Part shown: positions 63,130 to 64,000 of the stretch, piece after piece
How positions within the stretch are numbered: the stretch's first letter is position 1
How the letters are laid out: each line of letters starts with the position of its first letter
Source of the DNA: Pseudomonas sp. K2I15
Lineage (GTDB): Bacteria > Pseudomonadota > Gammaproteobacteria > Pseudomonadales > Pseudomonadaceae
Assembly (NCBI RefSeq): GCF_002204795.1
Contig: NZ_NIXO01000005.1
Span: 1 to 64,000 of the forward strand
Direction: 5' to 3'
DNA: 64,000 nt
The notes under the pieces: model-generated
Told to the model about the DNA's origin: nothing
The model's database searches: none
The model's input: only the letters and a program-made list of their open reading frames with translations
Program-made: the position numbers and the translations under genes

Positions 63130-63667
63130 GCCCTTTCAAATCACGCTCTTCGATCGGCCGGCTCTGGCGCAGGCGCTTGCCGCCCAACACCACCCAGTCG
63201 ATCAGGCGGAACAGGCATTCGATGCCAAACGACAACAGCATCGCACCGCCCAAGCCCCAGCCCATGGCCTCTGGGGTCAGCAACAGCATGTAGCTGTAGC
63301 CGTTCCAGGTTTCCTGGCGAATCGCCGGGTCGGCGGCCACGGCCACTTGCAGCGCGCGGATGTACCACGGGCCTTGCATCGCCTGGAATTGTTTATCCAG
63401 CGCCACCTGACGGTCGAGCAAAGTGCCCAGGCTGTTGGCATCACTGCGAAACACCGGGTCGTCACTGGCGCGGTAATGGGCCACCAGCGCCTGCAAATCA
63501 CCGTTGAAGAACTGCTGCGCCGTGGCATCGAAGCCGCGCAAGCCAGTCTGGGCCTCAATCAAATGGGCTTCGACACGCTTGGCGTAGTCGCTGATAAACC
63601 CCGGCACCTGCACACCGACCAACAAGCCAACGGCAAACAACACCAGTCGCAAATAGCTGAGCAACAT
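63125..63667 (-). CDS. DUF2937 family membrane protein
   Basis: This 180-residue protein has an N-terminal helix (MLLSYLRLVLFAVGLLVGVQ), a periplasmic or coiled segment (QVPGFISDYAKRVEAHLIEA onward) and a second helix (about 145-165, GWGLGGAMLLSFGIECLFRL). This layout is DUF2937. Its function is unknown. ATG at 63667 has AAGGA 8 nt upstream. Its TAG stop lies in a REP arm. Confidence 0.83.
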   Translation of the reverse strand: MLLSYLRLVLFAVGLLVGVQVPGFISDYAKRVEAHLIEAQTGLRGFDATAQQFFNGDLQALVAHYRASDDPVFRSDANSLGTLLDRQVALDKQFQAMQGPWYIRALQVAVAADPAIRQETWNGYSYMLLLTPEAMGWGLGGAMLLSFGIECLFRLIDWVVLGGKRLRQSRPIEERDLKGL

Positions 63668-63678
63668 ATTCGACGTCC

Positions 63679-64000
63679 TTACTCGGTTGTACCTTGGGAT
63701 ACGCATTCGCCGCGTCGCCACAGGCTCCACTGGCCCGGTTCGTAGCGGGTCCAGGTCTCGTTTTCGGTCAGGGGTTCGGTGGCAATCACTGTCACCACGT
63801 CATTTGGCGTGGTTTCGGCTTGAAAATCGACGATCACGTCGACATCTTTCAAGCGCGCTGGGCCAAACGGCGCGCGCCGGGTGATCTGTGCCAGTTTGGT
63901 CGAGCAATAACAGAACAGCCAGTCGCCGTCACTCAGCAGGCAGTTGAACACACCTTTGCTGCGGTATTCGCTGCACGCGGCGATCAGGTCCGGCAGCATC
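63679..64000 (-). CDS. class II glutamine amidotransferase (YafJ-like), 3' part
   Basis: Only the C-terminal part of the gene (about 107 codons) lies in the window; the frame runs off the right edge. It reads SKGVFNCLLSDGDWLFCYCS, then TRRAPFGPARLKDVDVIVDF and TPNDVVTVIATEPLTENETW, which matches the YafJ/EgtC-like Ntn-hydrolase family. The catalytic Cys2 would be outside. The enzyme's substrate is unknown. The stop is 11 bp before the DUF2937 start, so the two are probably co-transcribed. Confidence 0.86.
   Translation of the reverse strand, partial: MLPDLIAACSEYRSKGVFNCLLSDGDWLFCYCSTKLAQITRRAPFGPARLKDVDVIVDFQAETTPNDVVTVIATEPLTENETWTRYEPGQWSLWRRGECVSQGTTE

Overview
The window looks like a chromosomal segment of the Pseudomonas fluorescens group. 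It is GC-rich, densely coding and full of several families of REP/REPIN palindromes. The stringent-response gene relA sits beside mazG, and a gbuR/gbuA guanidinobutyrase locus is followed by a PA1414-like small gene. An ECF sigma factor/anti-sigma pair lies beside a PA3286-like ketosynthase. Comparisons with P. aeruginosa gene order are from memory, not from a search. I saw no rRNA, tRNA, CRISPR array, complete IS or prophage.

Layout. 0-6.3 kb is housekeeping on the minus strand: DUF2058 protein, mazG, relA, rlmD, cysM. 6.4-12.5 kb is guanidino-compound use: a DTW-domain tRNA modification gene and gbuR on the minus strand, diverging from gbuA, an NTF2-like protein, an NCS1 permease and a sodium:solute symporter. 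12.5-15.1 kb is an AT-richer foreign segment. It carries a 699-residue protein joining a degenerate 2-hydroxyacid-dehydrogenase-like half to a DadA-like flavoprotein half, plus an unknown 94-residue ORF. A decayed relic of a second symporter 3' end and its terminator closes the segment, so the segment looks inserted between, or replacing, parts of a former duplication. A 40-residue PA1414-like gene follows.

15.5-32.9 kb mixes LysR regulators with transporters (YbfB-type MFS, NCS1, EamA), a CvfB-type RNA-binding protein, a TorF-like porin, a DEAD-box helicase, a MscS-type channel, an isochorismatase-like hydrolase, an azoreductase, and a LysR/hydrolase/cyclophilin run. 33-37.3 kb has an ABC exporter, aquaporin Z, and a short module with a truncated antitoxin-like ORF bracketed by two copies of the end of the neighbouring acyltransferase-like gene. 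37.5-41.3 kb has a phosphate-type porin, ECF sigma/anti-sigma and the ketosynthase. 41.6-49.4 kb has hrpA, aceK and a chemoreceptor. 49.4-55.8 kb has two EamA transporters, a GNAT-like gene followed by a 52-codon gene, lpxO, cysK and a DUF748 protein. 56-58.1 kb is a MoxR ATPase/VWA pair. 58.2-63 kb is a 5-oxoproline operon (MFS transporter, pxpA, pxpB, pxpC) with a divergent LysR gene. The window ends in a DUF2937 membrane protein and the 3' part of a class II glutamine amidotransferase gene.

The most unusual points are the fused dehydrogenase/flavoprotein in its relic-bounded segment, REPINs that supply stop codons or C-terminal codons to flanking genes, the repeat-bracketed antitoxin remnant, and a clean palindrome upstream of the ketosynthase gene. 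Nothing here can be declared a new system from sequence alone; the 12.5-15.1 kb segment is the best candidate.
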